Of a stretch of 64,000 bases of DNA, positions 36,601-50,100 are shown one piece after another; positions within the stretch are counted from its first letter, which is position 1, and each line of letters begins with the position of its first letter. The translations under genes were made by a program, and so were the position numbers. The stretch covers positions 30,554,501-30,618,500 of the forward strand of contig CP142452.1 in NCBI GenBank assembly GCA_038049695.1, in the 5' to 3' direction. Source of the DNA: Cinnamomum chago (taxonomy: Eukaryota; Streptophyta; Magnoliopsida; Laurales; Lauraceae). Under the pieces are notes generated by a model. It was given only the letters and a program-made list of their open reading frames with translations, was not told where the DNA came from and made no database searches.

Positions 36601-39600
36601 GATCTCGTTTGGTCATTTTGTGCCCCCGGAGGCTCGTTTTCTAGTTTTTAAGATAACGTTTTAACTTCAACCAACGTTCCAACTGTACGGGCAATCCGAG
36701 ATTCGGAATCTTTTTCGTCAACTCCTGTAAGTCATTTATGACTAGGGGCCCGTGCCCGTCAAGTTTCAAGGGCAACGGAGCCCGTTTTCTCATTTTGGGC
36801 GATCGTAGGCTCGTTTTATAGGGTTTAAGCTAATGTTCTAACCTAAACCTACGTTTCAACTATACGGGCAATCCGGGATTTAGAATCTCGTTCTGTCAGT
36901 TCTTACAACTCAGGAATGAGTAGGGGCCCGTGGCTGTTTTGTATCTCGGGCAACGGACCCCGTTTGCTGATTTTGTGCGCCCGGAGGTTCGTTTTTTAGG
37001 TTTTAAGCTAACGTTCTAACTTAAATCTACGTTCTAACTGTACGGGCAATCCGAGACTCGTAATCTCGTTCCGTCAGTTCCTGTAAGTCATGAATGACTA
37101 GAGGCCCGTTTCGCCGAGTTTCAGGGGCAACGGAGCCCGTTTGCTCATTTTGGGCTCATGGAGGTTTGTTTTCTAGGTTTTAAGTTAACGATCTAACTTA
37201 AACCTACGTTTCATATGTACGGAAAATCTGGGATTCGGAACCTCGTTCCGTCAGTTCTTGCAAGTGATGAATGACTAGGTGTCCGTGCCCTTAAAGTTTC
37301 ACGGGCGACGGAGCCAGTTAGCTCATTTTGGGCGCTTATTTTCTAGGTTTAAGCTAACGTTCTAACTTTTAAACCTACGTTTCAACTGTACGGACCATCT
37401 GGAATTTAGAATCTCGATCTGTCAGTTCCTACAAGTCATGAATGACTACGGACCCGTGCCCGTCAAATTTCACGGGCAACGGACCCCGTTTGCTCATTAA
37501 GGGGCCCCGGAGGCTCGTTTTCTAGAATTAAAGCTAACGTTCTAACTTAAACCTACGTTTCAACAGTACGGGAAATCCGGTAATCGAATTCTCGTTCTGT
37601 CAGTTCTTGCAAGTCGTGAATGACTAGGAGCCCGTGCCCGTCAAGTCTCCCAGTAAACGGAGCCCGTTTGCTTATTTTGGGCGCCCGGACTTTCGTTTTC
37701 TATGTTTTAAGCTAACGTTCTAACTTAAACTTACGTTTCGACTGTACGTGCAATCCGGGATTTGGGATCTCGTGCCGTCAATTCCTGTAAGTCATGAATG
37801 ACTAGGGGCCCGTGCCCGGCAATTTTCTAGGGCAAGTGAGCCCGCTTTCTCATTTTGGACGCTTGGAGGCTCGTTTTCAAGGTTTTAAGCTAACGTTCTA
37901 ACCTAAACCTAGCTTCCAACTGTGCGGGCAATCCGGGATTCGGAATCTCATTCCGTCAGTTCCTATGAGCTATGAATGACTCGGGTCCCGTGCCCGTCAA
38001 GTTTCACGGTCAACAGATCCCGTTTGGTCATTTTGTGCCCCCGGAGGCTCGTTTTCTAGGTATTAAGATAACGTTTTAACTTCAACCAACGTTCCAACTG
38101 TACGGGCAATCCGAGATTCGAATCTTGTTCCGTCAACTCCTGTAAGTCATTTATGACTAGGGGCCCGTGCCCGTCAAGTTTCGAGGGCAACAGAGCCCGT
38201 TTTCTCATTTTGGGCGCTCGTAGGCTCGTTTTATAGGGTTTAAGCTAACGTTTCAACTATACGGGCAATCCGGGATTTAGAATCTCGTTCTGTCAGTTCT
38301 TACAAGTCATGAATGAGTAGGGGCCCGTGGCTGTCAAGTATCACGGGCAACGGACCCCGTTTGCTGATTTTGTGCGCCCGGAGGTTCGTTTTCTAGGTTT
38401 TAAGCTAACGTTCTTACTTAAATCTACGTTCTAACTATACGGGCAATCCGGGACTCGTAATCTCGTTCCGTCAGTTCCTGTAAGTGATGAATGACTAGAG
38501 GCCCGTTTCGCCGAGTTTCAGGGGCAACGGAGCCCGTTTGCTCATTTTGGGCTCATGGAAGTTTGTTTTCTAGGTTTTAAGTTAACGATCTAACTTAAAC
38601 CTACGTTTCATATGTACGGAAAATCCGGGATTCGGAACCTCGTTCCGTCAGTTCTTGCAACTGATGAATGACTAGGTGTCCGTGCCCGTAAAGTTTCACG
38701 GGCGACGGAGCCAGTTAGCTCATTTTGGGCGCTTGGAGGCTTATTTTATAGGTTTAAGCTAACGTTCAAACTTTTAAACCTACGTTTCAACTGTACGGAC
38801 CATCCGGAATTTAGAATCTCGATCTGTCAGTTCCTACAAGTCATGAATGACTACGGACCCGTGCCCGTCAAATTTCACGGGCAACGGACCCCGTTTGCTC
38901 ATTAAGGGGCCCCGGAGGCTCGTTTTCTAGATTTAAAGCTAACGTTCTAACTTAAACCTGCGTTTCAACCGTACGGGAAATCCGGTAATCGAATTCTCGT
39001 TCTCTCAGTTCCTGCAAGTCGTGAATGACTAGGAGCCCGTGCCCGTCAAGTCTCCCAGTAAACGGAGCCCGTTTGCTTATTTTGGGCGCCCGGACTTTCG
39101 TTTTCTATGTTTTAAGCTAACGTTCTAACTTAAACTTACGTTTCGACTGTACGTGCAATCCGGGATTCGGGATCTCGTGCCGTCAATTCCTGTAAGTCAT
39201 GAATGACTAGGGGCCCGTGCCCGGCAAGTTTATAGGGCAATGGAGCCCGCTTTCTCATTTTGGGCGCTTGGAGACTCGTTTTCAAGGTTTTAAGCTAACG
39301 TTCAAACCTAAACATAGCTTCCAACTGTGCGGGCAATCCGGGATTCGGAATCTCATTCCGTCAGTTCCTGTGAGCCATGAATGACTAGGGTCCCGTGCCC
39401 GTCAAGTTTCACGGTCAACAGATCCCGTTTGGTCATTTTGTGCCCCCGGAGGCTCGTTTTTTAGGTTTTAAGATAACGTTTTAACTTCAACCAACGTTCC
39501 AACTGTACGGGCAATCCGAGATTCGGAATCTTGTTCCGTCAACTCCTGTAAGTCATTTATGACTAGGGGCCCGTGCCTGTCAAGTTTCGAGGGCAACGGA

Positions 39601-39664
39601 GCCCGTTTTCTCATTTTGGGCGATCGTAGGCTCGTTTTATAGGGTTTAAGCTAATGTTCTAACC
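33602..39664. repeat. Satellite array segment between LINE-B copy 2 and second truncated LINE-B
   Basis: HOR M1 starts at 34378, 35783, 37206 and 38603, each 20,943 bp from 13435, 14840, 16263 and 17660. It has the same deletion variants and the same aberrant M7 (about 36930). A few private substitutions are visible, for example tcaagggcaacgg at about 36769 and gactcgggtcccg at about 37980. No genes seen. Confidence 0.92.
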
Positions 39665-40242
39665 TAGAGGTTTATGAGTATCTTTCCACAAAATGCCCAC
39701 CACCAATTGACCATTATTTGATAGGGAAAGCCTCCATCCATGATTTTGAGCAAGCAAAAGAGGGGGTGGAAGAAACTGATTTTGTGCTGGAAGATTCCAC
39801 TGACTTGCAATATTCTCTGGAAGTTGAAGACCAAGATACAGGATTTTGCTGCACACTGTACGAAGAATCTGCTGAGTTACTATTGCACTTGTGCTAGTCT
39901 TCAGTCGGAATATTCGGCCATTTCTTTCAGCCCATATATGCCATATATAAGCATTCACAAGAAGTTTACCCAGAGTTTGAAGATCCCTGCTACCATGTTC
40001 TAATTGAGCGTTGACTGATTGCATCAGGTCAAGTGGTTGTTCATATTGAATAGGATTCAATCTCAGTTTAGACAGAATTAAAGACCATACAGATTGAGCA
40101 AAGGGGCAATGAAGCATCAAATGTACATCAGATTCCCAGGTAGCAGAACATAGCACACAAATAGAATCACATTGGACATGCCTTGAAGAAGAAATTCTTT
40201 AGTTTTAAGTCGCCTTCTAACAAACATCCAAGCACAGAGACA
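39665..40242 (-). mobile_element. Truncated LINE-B derivative, second copy
   Basis: Same satellite/LINE fusion point and right edge as 18722-19299, shifted 20,943 bp. The shared breakpoint shows that the rearrangement preceded the 20.94-kb duplication. Confidence 0.88.
39667..40242 (-). pseudogene. LINE-B ORF2 remnant, second truncated copy
   Basis: Frame 40156-39659 gives 165 codons ending in KDTHKPLG and a stop from the satellite. It matches the intact LINE-B fragments at the residue (SKLRLNP) where the copy at 18724 differs, so the change at 18724 is private to that copy. Confidence 0.82.
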
Positions 40243-40257
40243 GTGCCCGGCAAGTTT
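40243..40257. repeat. Orphan LINE-B target duplication, second copy
   Basis: gtgcccggcaagttt at the right edge only. Confidence 0.8.
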
Positions 40258-42558
40258 CTAGGGCAATGGAGCCCGCTTTCTCATTTTGGGCGCTTGGAGG
40301 CTCGTTTTCAAGGATTTAAGCTAACGTTCTAACCTAAACCTAGCTTCCAACTGTGCGGGTAATCCGGGATTCGGAATCTCATTCCGTCAGTTCCTGTGAG
40401 CCATGAATGACTAGGGTCCCGTGCCCGTCAAGTTTCACGGTCAACAGATCCCGTTTGGTCATTTTGTGCCCCCGGAGGCTCGTTTTCTAGGTTTTAAGAT
40501 AACGTTTTAACTTCAACCAACGTTCCAACTCTACGGGCAATCCGAGATTCGAATCTTGTTCCGTCAACTCCTGTAAGTCATTTGTGACTATGGGCCCGTG
40601 CCCGTCAAGTTTCGAGGGCAACGGAGCCCGTTTTCTCATTTTCGGCGCTCGTAGGCTCGTTTTATAGGGTTTAAGCTAACGTTTCAACTATACGGGCAAT
40701 CCGGGATTTAGAATCTCGTTCTGTCAGTTCTTACAAGTCATGAATGAGTAGGGGCCCGTGGCTGTCAAGTATCACGGGCAACGGACCCCGTTTGCTGATT
40801 TTGTGCGCCCGGAGGTTCGTTTTCTAGGTTTTAAGCTAACGTTCTTACTTAAATCTACGTTCTAACTATACGGGCAATCCGGGACTCGTAATCTCGTTCC
40901 GTCAGTTCCTGTAAGTGATGAATGACTAGAGGCCCGTTTCGCCGAGTTTCAGGGGCAACGGAGCCCGTTTGCTCATTTTGGGCTCATGGAAGTTTGTTTT
41001 CTAGGTTTTAAGTTAACGATCTAACTTAAACCTACGTTTCATATGTACGGAAAATCCGGGATTCGGAACCTCGTTCCGTCAGTTCTTGCAACTGATGAAT
41101 GACTAGGTGTCCGTGCCCGTAAAGTTTCACGGGCGACGGAGCCAGTTAGCTCATTTTGGGCGCTTGGAGGCTTATTTTATAGGTTTAAGCTAACGTTCAA
41201 ACTTTTAAACCTACGTTTCAACTGTACGGACCATCCGGAATTTAGAATCTCGATCTGTCAGTTCCTACAAGTCATGAATGACTACGGACCCGTGCCCGTC
41301 AAATTTCACGGGCAACGGACCCCGTTTGCTCATTAAGGGGCCCCGGAGGCTCGTTTTCTAGATTTAAAGCTAACGTTCAAACTTAAACCTACGTTTCAAC
41401 CGTACGGGAAATCCGGTAATCGAATTCTCGTTCTGTCAGTTCCTGCAAGTCGTGAATGACTAGCAGCCCGTGCCCGTGAAGTCTCCCAGTAAACGGAGCC
41501 CGTTTGCATATTTTGGGCGCCCGGACTTTCATTTTTTATGTTTTAAGCTAACGTTCTAACTTAAACTTACGTTTCGACTGTACGTGCAATCCGGGATTCG
41601 GGATCTCGTGCCGTCAATTCCTGTAAGTCATGAATGACTAGGGGCCCGTGCCCGGCAAGTTTATAGGGCAATGGAGCCCGCTTTCTCATTTTGGGCGCTT
41701 GGAGGCTCGTTTTCAAGGTTTTAAGCTAACGTTCGAACCTAAACCTAGCTTCCAACTGTGCGGGCAATCCGGGATTCGGAATCTCATTCCGTCAGTTCCT
41801 ATGAGCTATGAATGACTAGGGTCCCGTGCCCGTCAAGTTTCACGGTCAACAGATCCCGTTTGGTCATTTTTTGCCCCCGGAGGCTCGTTTTCTAGGTTTT
41901 AAGATAACGTTTTAACTTCAACCAACGTTCCAACTGTACGGGCAAGCCGAGATTCGAATCTTGTTCCGTCAACTCCTGTAAGTCATTTATGACTAGGGGC
42001 CCGTGCCCGTCAAGTTTCGAGGGCAACGGAGCCCGTTTTCTCATTTTGGGCGCTCGTAGGCTCGTTTTATAGGGTTTAAGCTAACGTTTCAACTATACGG
42101 GCAATCCGGGATTTAGAATCTCGTTCTGTCAGTTCTTACAAGTCATGAATGAGTAGGGGCCCGTGGCTGTCAAGTATCACGGGCAACGGACCCCGTTTGC
42201 TGATTTTGTGCGCCCGGAGGTTCGTTTTCTAGGTTTTAAGCTAACGTTCTAACTAAAATCTACGTTCTAACTATACGGGCAATCCGGGACTCGTAATCTC
42301 GTTCCGTCAGTTCCAGTAAGTGATGAATGACTAGAGGCCCGTTTCGCCGAGTTTCAGGGGCAACGGAGCCCGTTTGCTCATTTTGGGCTCATGGAAGTTT
42401 GTTTTCTAGGTTTTAAGTTAACGATCTAACTTAAACCTACGTTTCATATGTACGGAAAATCCGGGATTCGGAACCTCGTTCCGTCAGTTCTTGCAAGTGA
42501 TGAATGACTAGGTGTCCGTGCCCGTAAAGTTTCACGGGCGACGGAGCCAGTTAGCTCA
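40258..42558. repeat. Satellite array segment before LINE-A copy 3
   Basis: HOR M1 at 41034 and 42439; corresponds to 19315-21615. No genes seen. Confidence 0.92.
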
Positions 42559-44165
42559 TTTTTTTTTTTTTTTTTTGAAGAATAAGTTGTTAGTTCTTCA
42601 TTCTCAAACTATAATACAGATTACAGAAATGGGGAGCTTAGCCTTCTCCTAGGCACCAAACTCCCAAAGGGGCATACCCCTTACAGGCCTTAATTCAAAG
42701 ATATACCCACAACCCGGGCAAAGGTAGCAAATAAAGTAAGAATCTCACGCTCATTAATATTAGTTGATGTTCCAACATTCCTACTGATGAATTTGCTAAA
42801 CCGAATAGTGTGGGGATGAAGCTTGGAGAATTGCACATGATCATATCGGTTTAGGATCTGCTGGAGTTTCCTCACCTGGAATCTGACATGCCAATCAGAA
42901 GTGGCTGGGTCAGCCAAGTTCATAATGGAAAGTGGATCCCCCTCTACAGTGATATAGTGAGACTGGGATGGAATAATCTGCACAATGCTATTCACCCCTG
43001 AATAGTAATTAAGGTTTACCTCAATTTGTGCACAGAGAGGAATATGAATATCTTTCCACACAATTCCCACCACTAGATGTCCAAAATTTGATAGGGAAAG
43101 TCTCCAACCAGGTTTCTGTACACACAAAGGAGAAGAAGATGGAAACTGATTGTGTGCAGGAATATTCCATAGACTTGCAATATGCTCTGGAAGTTGAAGT
43201 CCAAGGTAAAGAACCTTACTACACACTGTACGAAGAATCTGCTGGATTACCATTGCACTATTGCTGGTCTTCCTTCTGAAAATTCGGCCATTTCTTTCCG
43301 CCCAGATATGCCAGATAAACGCATTCACCACAAGTTTACCCAGATTTTGAAGATCCCTGCTGCCTTGCTCTAACTGAAGGTTGACTGATTGCATCAGGTC
43401 TATCGGGTTCTCATATTGACTAGGAGTCAGTCCCAGCTTTGAAAGAATTGACGCCCATACATCTTTAGAAAAAGGGCAATGAAGCATCAAGTGTATATCA
43501 GATTCCCAAGTTTCATTACATAGCTCACAGAGAGAGTCACATTGCACATTTCTCTGGAGGAGAAACTCTTTGGTTTTAAGCCTTCTTCTCAGAAACATCC
43601 AAGAACATAGAGAGTGTTTCTTGATACATCCTTTAAACCAAATCAAAGAGGGCCAGGTGAGATCTTGATCAGTGAGATTACATACCCTTTTATATGCTGA
43701 TTTCAACGTGAACTTTCCATCATCTTCTAGCGTCCATACTACTTCATCCTCAAACTCACTCCATGGTTCAACTTCATTGGGAGCCACTTGAAAAATCTCC
43801 ATGAGTGAACTGGACGTTGCAGCAGGGAATCTCCACCCACCTTCATGAATAAACTGCCGAAGTTTCACATCAGCCCCCAGACCCATATCATAGATCGCCC
43901 TATCTCCATAGCAATCTTTAAGTCGACCACCATTCAGCCAAGGGTCTGTCCAAAACTTTATAGTGTGGCCATTTCCTACCAGCCATTTTACATGGCTTTT
44001 AGCAAAAGGACGGACTCGCAGTAAACTTTTCCAGCCCCATGAAGCATACGGCTGAATTGGAACATCCCAGATGGATTTCCCACGCAGATATCGTGCATTG
44101 ATCCATAGATTCCAGCATGTGTGCTTGTTAAGAATGACCTGCCACAACTGCCTTATCAGGGCTGC
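42559..44165 (-). mobile_element. LINE-A copy 3
   Basis: 20,943 bp from copy 2, with the same 18-T tract (42559-42576), junctions and 3' stem-loops. Confidence 0.92.
42690..44165 (-). pseudogene. LINE-A ORF2 C-terminal fragment, copy 3
   Basis: Predicted protein identical to the other three LINE-A fragments. 5'-truncated, without RT core or start codon. Confidence 0.88.
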
Positions 44166-47100
44166 TTGGAGGCTTATTTTCTAGGTTTAAGCTAACGTTC
44201 TAACTTTTAAACCTACGTTTCAACTGTACGGACCATCCGGAATTTAGAATCTCGATCTGTCAGTTCCTACAAGTCATGAATGACTACGGACCCGTGCCCG
44301 TCAAATTTCACGGGCAACGGACCCCGTTTGCTCATTAAGGGGCCCCGGAGGCTCGTTTTCTAGATTTAAAGCTAACGTTCTAACTTAAACCTACGTTTCA
44401 ACCGTACGGGAAATCAGGTAATCGAATTCTCGTTCTGTCAGTTCCTGCAAGTCGTGAATGACTAGGACCCCGTGCCCGTCAAGTCTCCCAGGCAACGGAG
44501 CCCGTTTGCTTATTTTGGGCGCCCGGACTTTCGTTTTCTATGTTTTAAGCTAACGTTCTAACTTAAACTTACGTTTCGACTGTACGTGCAATCCGGGATT
44601 CGGGATCTCGTGCCGTCAATTCCTGTAAGTCACGAATGACTAGGGGCCCGTGCCCGGCAAGTTTCTAGGGCAATGGAGCCCGCTTTCTCACTTTGGGCGC
44701 TTGGAGGCTCGTTTTCAAGGTTTTAAGCTAACGTTCTAACTTAAATCTACGTTCTAACTGTACGGGCAATCCGAGACTCGTAATCTCGTTCCGTCAGTTC
44801 CTGTAAGTCATGAATGACTAGAGGCCCGTTTCGCCGAGTTTCAGGGGCAACGGAGCCCGTTTGCTCATTTTGGGCTCATGGAGGTTTGTTTTCTAGGTTT
44901 TAAGTTAACGATCTAACTTAAACCTACGTTTCATATGTACGGAAAATCTGGGATTCGGAACCTCGTTCCGTCAGTTCTTGCAAGTGATGAATGACTAGGT
45001 GTCCGTGCCCTTAAAGTTTCACGGGCGACGGAGCCAGTTAGCTCATTTTGGGCGCTTATTTTCTAGGTTTAAGCTAACGTTCTAACTTTTAAACCTACGT
45101 TTCAACTGTACGGACCATCTGGAATTTAGAATCTCGATCTGTCAGTTCCTACAAGTCATGAATGACTACGGACCCGTGCCCGTCAAATTTCACGGGCAAC
45201 GGACCCCGTTTGCTCATTAAGGGGCCCCGGAGGCTCGTTTTCTAGATTTAAAGCTAACGTTCTAACTTAAACCTACGTTTCAACAGTACGGGAAATCCGG
45301 TAATCGAATTCTCGTTCTGTCAGTTCCTGCAAGTCGTGAATGACTAGGAGCCCGTGCCCGTCAAGTCTCCCAGTAAACGGAGCCTGTTTGCTTATTTTGG
45401 GCGCCCGGACTTTCGTTTTCTATGTTTTAAGCTAACGTTCTAACTTAAACTTACGTTTCGACTGTACGTGCAATCCGGGATTTGGGATCTCGTGCCGTCA
45501 ATTCCTGTAAGTCATGAATGACTAGGGGCCCGTGCCCGGCAATTTTCTAGGGCAAGTGAGCCCGCTTTCTCATTTTGGACGCTTGGAGGCTCGTTTTCAA
45601 GGTTTTAAGCTAACGTTCTAACCTAAACCTAGCTTCCAACTGTGGGGCAATCCGGGATTCGGAATCTCATTCCGTCAGTTCTTATGAGCTATGAATGACT
45701 AGGGTCCCGTGCCCGTCAAGTTTCACGGTCAACAGATCCCGTTTGGTCATTTTGTGCCCCCGGAGGCTCGTTTTCTAGGTATTAAGATAACGTTTTAACT
45801 TCAACCAACGTTCCAACTGTACGGGCAATCCGAGATTCGAATCTTGTTCCGTCAACTCCTGTAAGTCATTTATGACTAGGGGCCCGTGCCCGTCAAGTTT
45901 CGAGGGCAACAGAGCCCGTTTTCTCATTTTGGGCGCTCGTAGGCTCGTTTTATAGGGTTTAAGCTAACGTTTCAACTATACGGGCAATCCGAGATTTAGA
46001 ATCTCGTTCTGTCAGTTCTTACAAGTCATGAATGAGTAGGGGCCCGTGGCTGTCAAGTATCACGGGCAACGGACCCCGTTTGCTGATTTTGTGCGCCCGG
46101 AGGTTCGTTTTCTAGGTTTTAAGCTAACGTTCTTACTTAAATCTACGTTCTAACTATACGGGCAATCCGGGACTCGTAATCTCGTTCCGTCAGTTCCTGT
46201 AAGTGACGAATGACTAGAGGCCCGTTTCGCCGAGTTTCAGGGGCAACGGAGCCCGTTTGCTCATTTTGGGCTCATGTAAGTTTGTTTTCTAGGTTTTAAG
46301 TTAACGATCTAACTTAAACCTACGTTTCATATGTACGGAAAATCCGGGATTCGGAACCTCGTTCCGTCAGTTCTTGCAACTGATGAATGACTAGGTGTCC
46401 GTGCCCGTAAAGTTTCACGGGCGACGGAGCCAGTTAGCTCATTTTGGGCGCTTGGAGGCTTATTTTCTAGGTTTAAGCTAACGTTCTAACTTTTAAACCT
46501 ACGTTTCAACTGTACGGACCATCCGGAATTTAGAATCTCGATCTGTCAGTTCCTACAAGTCATGAATGACTACGGACCCGTGCCCGTCAAATTTCACGGG
46601 CAACGGACCCCGTTTGCTCATTAAGGGGCCCCGGAGGCTCGTTTTCTAGATTTAAAGCTAACGTTCTAACTTAAACCTGCGTTTCAACCGTACGGGAAAT
46701 CCGGTGATCGAATTCTCGTTCTGTCAGTTCCTGCAAGTCGTGAATGACTAGGAGCCCGTGCCCGTCAAGTCTCCCAGTAAACGGAGCCCGTTTGCTTATT
46801 TTGGGCGCCCGGACTTTCGTTTTCTATGTTTTAAGCTAACGTTCTAACTTAAACTTACGTTTCGACTGTACGTGCACTCCGGGATTCGGGATCTCGTGCC
46901 GTCAATTCCTGTAAGTCATGAATGACTAGGGGCCCGTGCCCGGCAAGTTTATAGGGCAATGGAGCCCGCTTTCTCATTTTGGGCGCTTGGAGGCTCGTTT
47001 TCAAGGTTTTAAGCTAACGTTCAAACCTAAACATAGCTTCCAACTGTGCGGGCAATCCGGGATTCGGAATCTCATTCCGTCAGTTCCTGTGAGCCATGAA

Positions 47101-50100
47101 TGACTAGGGTCCCGTGCCCGTCAAGTTTCACGGTCAACAGATCCCGTTTGGTCATTTTGTGCCCCCGGAGGCTCGTTTTTTAGGTTTTAAGATAACGTTT
47201 TAACTTCAACCAACGTTCCAACTGTACGGGCAATCCGAGATTCGGAATCTTGTTCCGTCAACTCCTGTAAGTCATTTATGACTAGGGGCCCGTGCCTGTC
47301 AAGTTTCGAGGGCAACGGAGCCCGTTTTCTCATTTTGGGCGATCGTAGGCTCGTTTTATAGGGTTTAAGCTAATGTTCTAACCTAAACCTACGTTTCAAC
47401 TATACGGGCAATCCGGGATTTAGAATCTCGTTCTGTCAATTCTTACAAGTCATGAATGTGTAGGGGCCCGTGGCTGTCAAGTATGACGGGCAACAGACCC
47501 CGTTTGCTGATTTTGTGCTCCCGGAGGTTCGTTTTCTAGGTTTTAAGCTAACGTTCTAACTTAAATCTACGTTCTAACTATACGGGCAATCCGGGACTCG
47601 TAATCTCGTTCCGTCAGTTCCTGTAAGTGATGAATGACTAGAGGCCCGTTTCGCCGAGTTTCAGGGGCAACGGAGCCCGTTTGCTCATTTTGGGCTCATG
47701 GAAGTTTGTTTTCTAGGTTTTAAGTTAACGATCTAACTTAAACCTACGTTTCATATGTACGGAAAATCCGGGATTCGAAACCTCGTTCCGTCAGTTCTTG
47801 CAACTGATGAATGACTAGGTGTCCGTGCCCGTAAAGTTTCACGGGCGACGGAGCCAGTTAGCTCATTTTGGGCGCTTGGAGGCTTATTTTATAGGTTTAA
47901 GCTAACGTTCAAACTTTTAAACCTACGTTTCAACTGTACGGACCATCCGGAATTTAGAATCTCGATCTGTCAGTTCCTACAAGTCATGAATGACTACGGA
48001 CCCGTGCCCGTCAAATTTCACGGGCAACGGACCCCGTTTGCTCATTAAGGGGCCCCGGAGGCTCGTTTTCTAGATTTAAAGCTAACGTTCTAACTTAAAC
48101 CTACGTTTCAACCGTACGGGAAATCAGGTAATCGATTTCTCGTTCTGTCAGTTCCTGCAAGTCGTGAATGACTAGGACCCCGTGCCCGTCAAGTCTCCCA
48201 GGCAACGGAGCCCGTTTGCTTATTTTGGGCGCCCGGACTTTCGTTTTCTATGTTTTAAGTTAACGTTCTAACTTAAACTTACGTTTCGACTGTACGTGCA
48301 ATCCGGGATTCGGGATCTCGTGCCGTCAATTCCTGTAAGTCATGAATGACTAGGGGCCCGTGCCCGGCAAGTTTCTAGGGCAATGGAGCCCGCTTTCTCA
48401 CTTTGGGCGCTTGGAGGCTCGTTTTCAAGGTTTTAAGCTAACGTTCTAACTTAAATCTACGTTCTAACTGTACGGGCAATCCGAGACTCGTAATCTCGTT
48501 CCGTCAGTTCCTGTAAGTCATGAATGACTAGAGGCCCGTTTCGCCGAGTTTCAGGGGCAACGGAGCCCGTTTGCTCATTTTGGGCTCATGGAGGTTTGTT
48601 TTCTAGGTTTTAAGTTAACGATCTAACTTAAACCTACGTTTCATATGTACGGAAAATCTGGGATTCGGAACCTCGTTCCGTCAGTTCTTGCAAGTGATGA
48701 ATGACTAGGTGTCCGTGCCCTTAAAGTTTCACGGGCGACGGAGCCAGTTAGCTCATTTTGGGCGCTTATTTTCTAGGTTTCAGCTAACGTTCTAACTTTT
48801 AAACCTACGTTTCAACTGTACGGACCATCTGGAATTTAGAATCTCGATCTGTCAGTTCCTACAAGTCATGAATGACTACGGACCCGTGCCCGTCAAATTT
48901 CACGGGCAACGGACCCCGTTTGCTCATTAAGGGGCCCCGGAGGCTCGTTTTCTAGATTTAAAGCTAACGTTCTAACTTAAACCTACGTTTCAACAGTACG
49001 GGAAATCCGGTAATCGAATTCTCGTTCTGTCAGTTCCTGCAAGTCGTGAATGACTAGGAGCCCGTGCCCGTCAAGTCTCCCAGTAAACGGAGCCCGTTTG
49101 CTTATTTTGGGCGCCCGGACTTTCGTTTTCTATGTTTTAAGCTAACGTTCTAACTTAAACTTACGTTTCGACTGTACGTGCAATCCGGGATTTGGGATCT
49201 CGTGCCGTCAATTCCTGTAAGTCATGAATGACTAGGGGCCCGTGCCCGGCAATTTTCTAGGGCAAGTGAGCCCGCTTTCTCATTTTGGACGCTTGGAGGC
49301 TCGTTTTCAAGGTTTTAAGCTAACGTTCTAACCTAAACCTAGCTTCCAACTGTGGGGCAATCCGGGATTCGGAATCTCATTCCGTCAGTTCTTATGAGCT
49401 ATGAATGACTAGGGTCCCGTGCCCGTCAAGTTTCACGGTCAACAGATCCCGTTTGGTCATTTTGTGCCCCCGGAGGCTCGTTTTCTAGGTATTAAGATAA
49501 CGTTTTAACTTCAACCAACGTTCCAACTGTACGGGCAATCCGAGATTCGAATCTTGTTCCGTCAACTCCTGTAAGTCATTTATGACTAGGGGCCCGTGCC
49601 CGTCAAGTTTCGAGGGCAACAGAGCCCGTTTTCTCATTTTGGGCGCTCGTAGGCTCGTTTTATAGGGTTTAAGCTAACGTTTCAACTATACGGGCAATCC
49701 GAGATTTAGAATCTCGTTCTGTCAGTTCTTACAAGTCATGAATGAGTAGGGGCCCGTGGCTGTCAAGTATCACGGGCAACGGACCCCGTTTGCTGATTTT
49801 GTGCGCCCGGAGGTTCGTTTTCTAGGTTTTAAGCTAACGTTCTTACTTAAATCTACGTTCTAACTATACGGGCAATCCGGGACTCGTAATCTCGTTCCGT
49901 CAGTTCCTGTAAGTGACGAATGACTAGAGGCCCGTTTCGCCGAGTTTCAGGGGCAACGGAGCCCGTTTGCTCATTTTGGGCTCATGGAAGTTTGTTTTCT
50001 AGGTTTTAAGTTAACGATCTAACTTAAACCTACGTTTCATATGTACGGAAAATCCGGGATTCGGAACCTCGTTCCGTCAGTTCTTGCAACTGATGAATGA

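Larger units (their letters stand above)
26931..47873. repeat. 20.94-kb superunit, copy 2
   Basis: Second copy of the superunit starting near 5989, with the same order: composite HOR units, LINE-B, truncated LINE-B, LINE-A, composite units. LINE-A here and in copy 1 of the superunit both have 18-T tracts. Only scattered substitutions and single-base indels separate the copies where I compared them (for example gtgacttgggg regions unchanged; tactggggcaa-type indel at about 24702 and 45645 shared). Confidence 0.83.
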